Part shown: positions 51,063-52,280 of the stretch, piece after piece | How the letters are laid out: the number at the start of each line of letters is the position of its first letter | Position numbering within the stretch: the stretch's first letter is position 1 | From: Nitrososphaerota archaeon | Lineage (GTDB): Archaea; Thermoproteota; Nitrososphaeria; Nitrososphaerales; UBA183 | Assembly (NCBI GenBank): GCA_029784795.1 | Contig: JAFMAW010000005.1 | Coordinates: 1-52,280 of the forward strand | Length of the DNA: 52,280 nt | Direction: 5' to 3' | Program-made: the position numbers and the translations under genes | Notes under the pieces: generated by a model | The model's input: the letters and a program-made list of their open reading frames with translations, nothing else | What the model was told of the DNA's origin: nothing | Database searches by the model: none

Positions 51063-52280
51063 TTAGGGGGTGAGCACGCTGCGCAAGCTGGCGAACCTCT
51101 CCCTAGACCTCTTGTCAACGGCTGCCAAGAGCCCGAAGTAGATAACCCCGCCGACGGCGATCAGAACCAGCAGCCTGAGGCCATAGTACACCCCGACCAT
51201 GTCGGTGCTCACCAGCAGCGGAGCAAGGAAGTAGACGCCGGCCCCCATCGCCGCGGCGCACGCCGAATAGTACACCATTGGCCTGAGCGTTCCGCTGAAG
51301 ATCCCCAGGCCCAGCCTCCAGACCTTGACCAGGAGGAAAAGGACCGTCAGGACCAGTTGGGAAGCCGCCCAGTAGGTGGCGATGGTGAGCAGCGGCGTCG
51401 AGGTGCGGACCCCCCAGGCGACTATCACGGTCACTGACGCCACGTAGCTCCCTGAGTATCCCAGGTTCGCTATCGCGTCGAAGAAAATGTTGCTCCGGAG
51501 GAGCTTCGCGAACCTGCCCTCTACGGCGAGGTCAGCCGACTCTTTTCCTGTCAGAACCCTGTCGAGGAGCGTGTCCGCCGCCCCGACTAGGACAGAGAAT
51601 GCGAGTATGGCGAGCGGGAGGGCGGCGACCATGTACTTTCTGGAGAGGAGGAAGAGGACCTGGGGGGAGAGGACCGCGGCCCCCACCGCCATCGGGATGC
51701 CGAAGAGCATCATGAAGTCGAAGAGGAGCCCCACCATCCTGTCGCTCGCCCCCCGGAGGAGGAGCGGGTAGAGGGCGAAGGAGAGGTAGTTGCTGTATCC
51801 GATGACGAGCGCGATCGCGAACGCCGCCTGGTAGTATCCCACCAAGATGGGCCCAGCTATGAGGAAGGCCACGAAGGTGTCCCCGATGCCGATGAGGTTC
51901 GGCCCCTGGTTGAGCGCGGGGAGCCACGAATCCCTTAGCCATCCCTTCAGCTTGGTGAGGGAGACCGCGCCGCCCAGGGTGGCTCGCACGAAGTACAAGC
52001 CGACCGCGCCGAGGACTATGTTCGACCCTGCCAGCGCCGCCAGCGCGCCCGGGAGCCCCACCCTGTAGACGAGGAGGAGAGGCGCCGCAATCGCCAGCTT
52101 GGATATCTCCCCGAACAGCAGGACATAGCCGACCGCCTGGGGGTTGTGGACGGTGAAGCCGCCTCCCATCAGACTGTCGACGTAGTCGATCTCCGCTCCC
52201 TCCAGATAGGTCGCGCTGTAGGGGTCAACGAAGACCTTGATCCCCTCCTGCTCGGTGACCTCATCGTCGCTGGCGGGAGC
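51063..52280 (-). CDS. Chimeric frame: end of an IscA-type protein joined to a flippase lacking its N-terminus
   Basis: The frame runs open to the window edge. From the edge to about 52131 it encodes an A-type Fe-S carrier (EQEGIKVFVDPYSATYL; GAEIDYVDSLMGGGF; HNPQAV), stopping just before the CxC motif that normally ends this family. From about 52130 it continues in frame as a polysaccharide-type flippase (MATE/Wzx fold, about ten helices such as LAILAFSVLVGAADTLL and SCAAAMGAGVYFLAPLL), about 355 residues against about 480 for complete relatives, so the first four or so helices are missing. A free start at ATG 52169 would still carry 13 IscA residues. A true fusion, a deletion, or an assembly error are all possible. 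Confidence 0.65.
   Translation of the reverse strand, partial: APASDDEVTEQEGIKVFVDPYSATYLEGAEIDYVDSLMGGGFTVHNPQAVGYVLLFGEISKLAIAAPLLLVYRVGLPGALAALAGSNIVLGAVGLYFVRATLGGAVSLTKLKGWLRDSWLPALNQGPNLIGIGDTFVAFLIAGPILVGYYQAAFAIALVIGYSNYLSFALYPLLLRGASDRMVGLLFDFMMLFGIPMAVGAAVLSPQVLFLLSRKYMVAALPLAILAFSVLVGAADTLLDRVLTGKESADLAVEGRFAKLLRSNIFFDAIANLGYSGSYVASVTVIVAWGVRTSTPLLTIATYWAASQLVLTVLFLLVKVWRLGLGIFSGTLRPMVYYSACAAAMGAGVYFLAPLLVSTDMVGVYYGLRLLVLIAVGGVIYFGLLAAVDKRSRERFASLRSVLTP

Overview
The window is archaeal chromosomal DNA of high G+C content. Archaeal hallmarks are a TATA-binding protein, a CDC48/VAT ATPase carrying two inteins, class I lysyl-tRNA synthetase, ABCE1/Rli1, a Trm5/TYW2-family tRNA methyltransferase, an archaeal ATP-dependent DNA ligase, an A24 preflagellin/prepilin peptidase and a tRNA gene with a non-canonical intron. 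Nearly every transcription unit has a TATA-like box centred about 26-28 bases upstream of the start codon, so most first genes look leaderless, and TTG and GTG starts are frequent. I used this spacing to choose many starts. The gene set fits a heterotrophic member of the TACK group (Nitrososphaerota or Bathyarchaeia-like), but the exact lineage cannot be settled from this window.

Layout: 0.2-4.1 kb holds small genes (HicB/DinB fusion, ACT, AsnC-ligand domain, zinc and membrane proteins, a very basic Pro/Ala-tailed protein). 4.3-7.1 kb holds an S41 peptidase and a diiron ferritin-like enzyme. 7.1-9.7 kb, on the minus strand, runs class I lysS, family 5 uracil-DNA glycosylase, intron-bearing tRNA-Arg and a tRNA-like remnant. 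9.7-14.8 kb is an hsp20-cdc48 operon, divergent from a heat-shock-type regulator (14.9 kb) across an inverted repeat. 15.5-21.0 kb is a plus-strand string: surE, membrane protein, ABCE1, trm5-like, GlcD-like oxidase. 21.0-24.2 kb is a minus-strand ABC-2 exporter with a DUF99 gene. 24.4-24.9 kb holds a PPC-domain gene broken by an amber codon and a candidate small RNA.

25.0-36.2 kb is the most coherent functional block. It has a DAP-dehydrogenase-like oxidoreductase, a DUF1028 protein, a YkfC-like NlpC/P60 endopeptidase, diaminopimelate decarboxylase (LysA), an ABM-domain protein and a complete dipeptide/oligopeptide ABC importer (binding protein plus DppB, C, D, F). I propose it is a system for taking up bacterial cell-wall peptides and turning their diaminopimelate into lysine. 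A strongly hairpin-rich non-coding region lies between the binding protein and the permeases.

36.2-38.6 kb has a PH-like membrane protein, an Mrr-like nuclease, signal peptidase I and a truncated-looking HTH_10 regulator. The latter abuts an AT-richer island (38.6-40.0 kb) of unrecognised small genes. 40.0-47.5 kb returns to core genes: TBP, GNAT, pyrE, a LarA-like protein, a degenerate M50 protease, a RimI-like acetyltransferase, DNA ligase, prepilin peptidase and a P-loop kinase. 47.5-52.3 kb looks like surface-glycan genes (IMPase/FBPase family, GT4 glycosyltransferase, sulfatase-fold enzyme, flippase). The last frame joins the end of an IscA-type protein in frame to a headless flippase, either a rearrangement or an assembly chimera.
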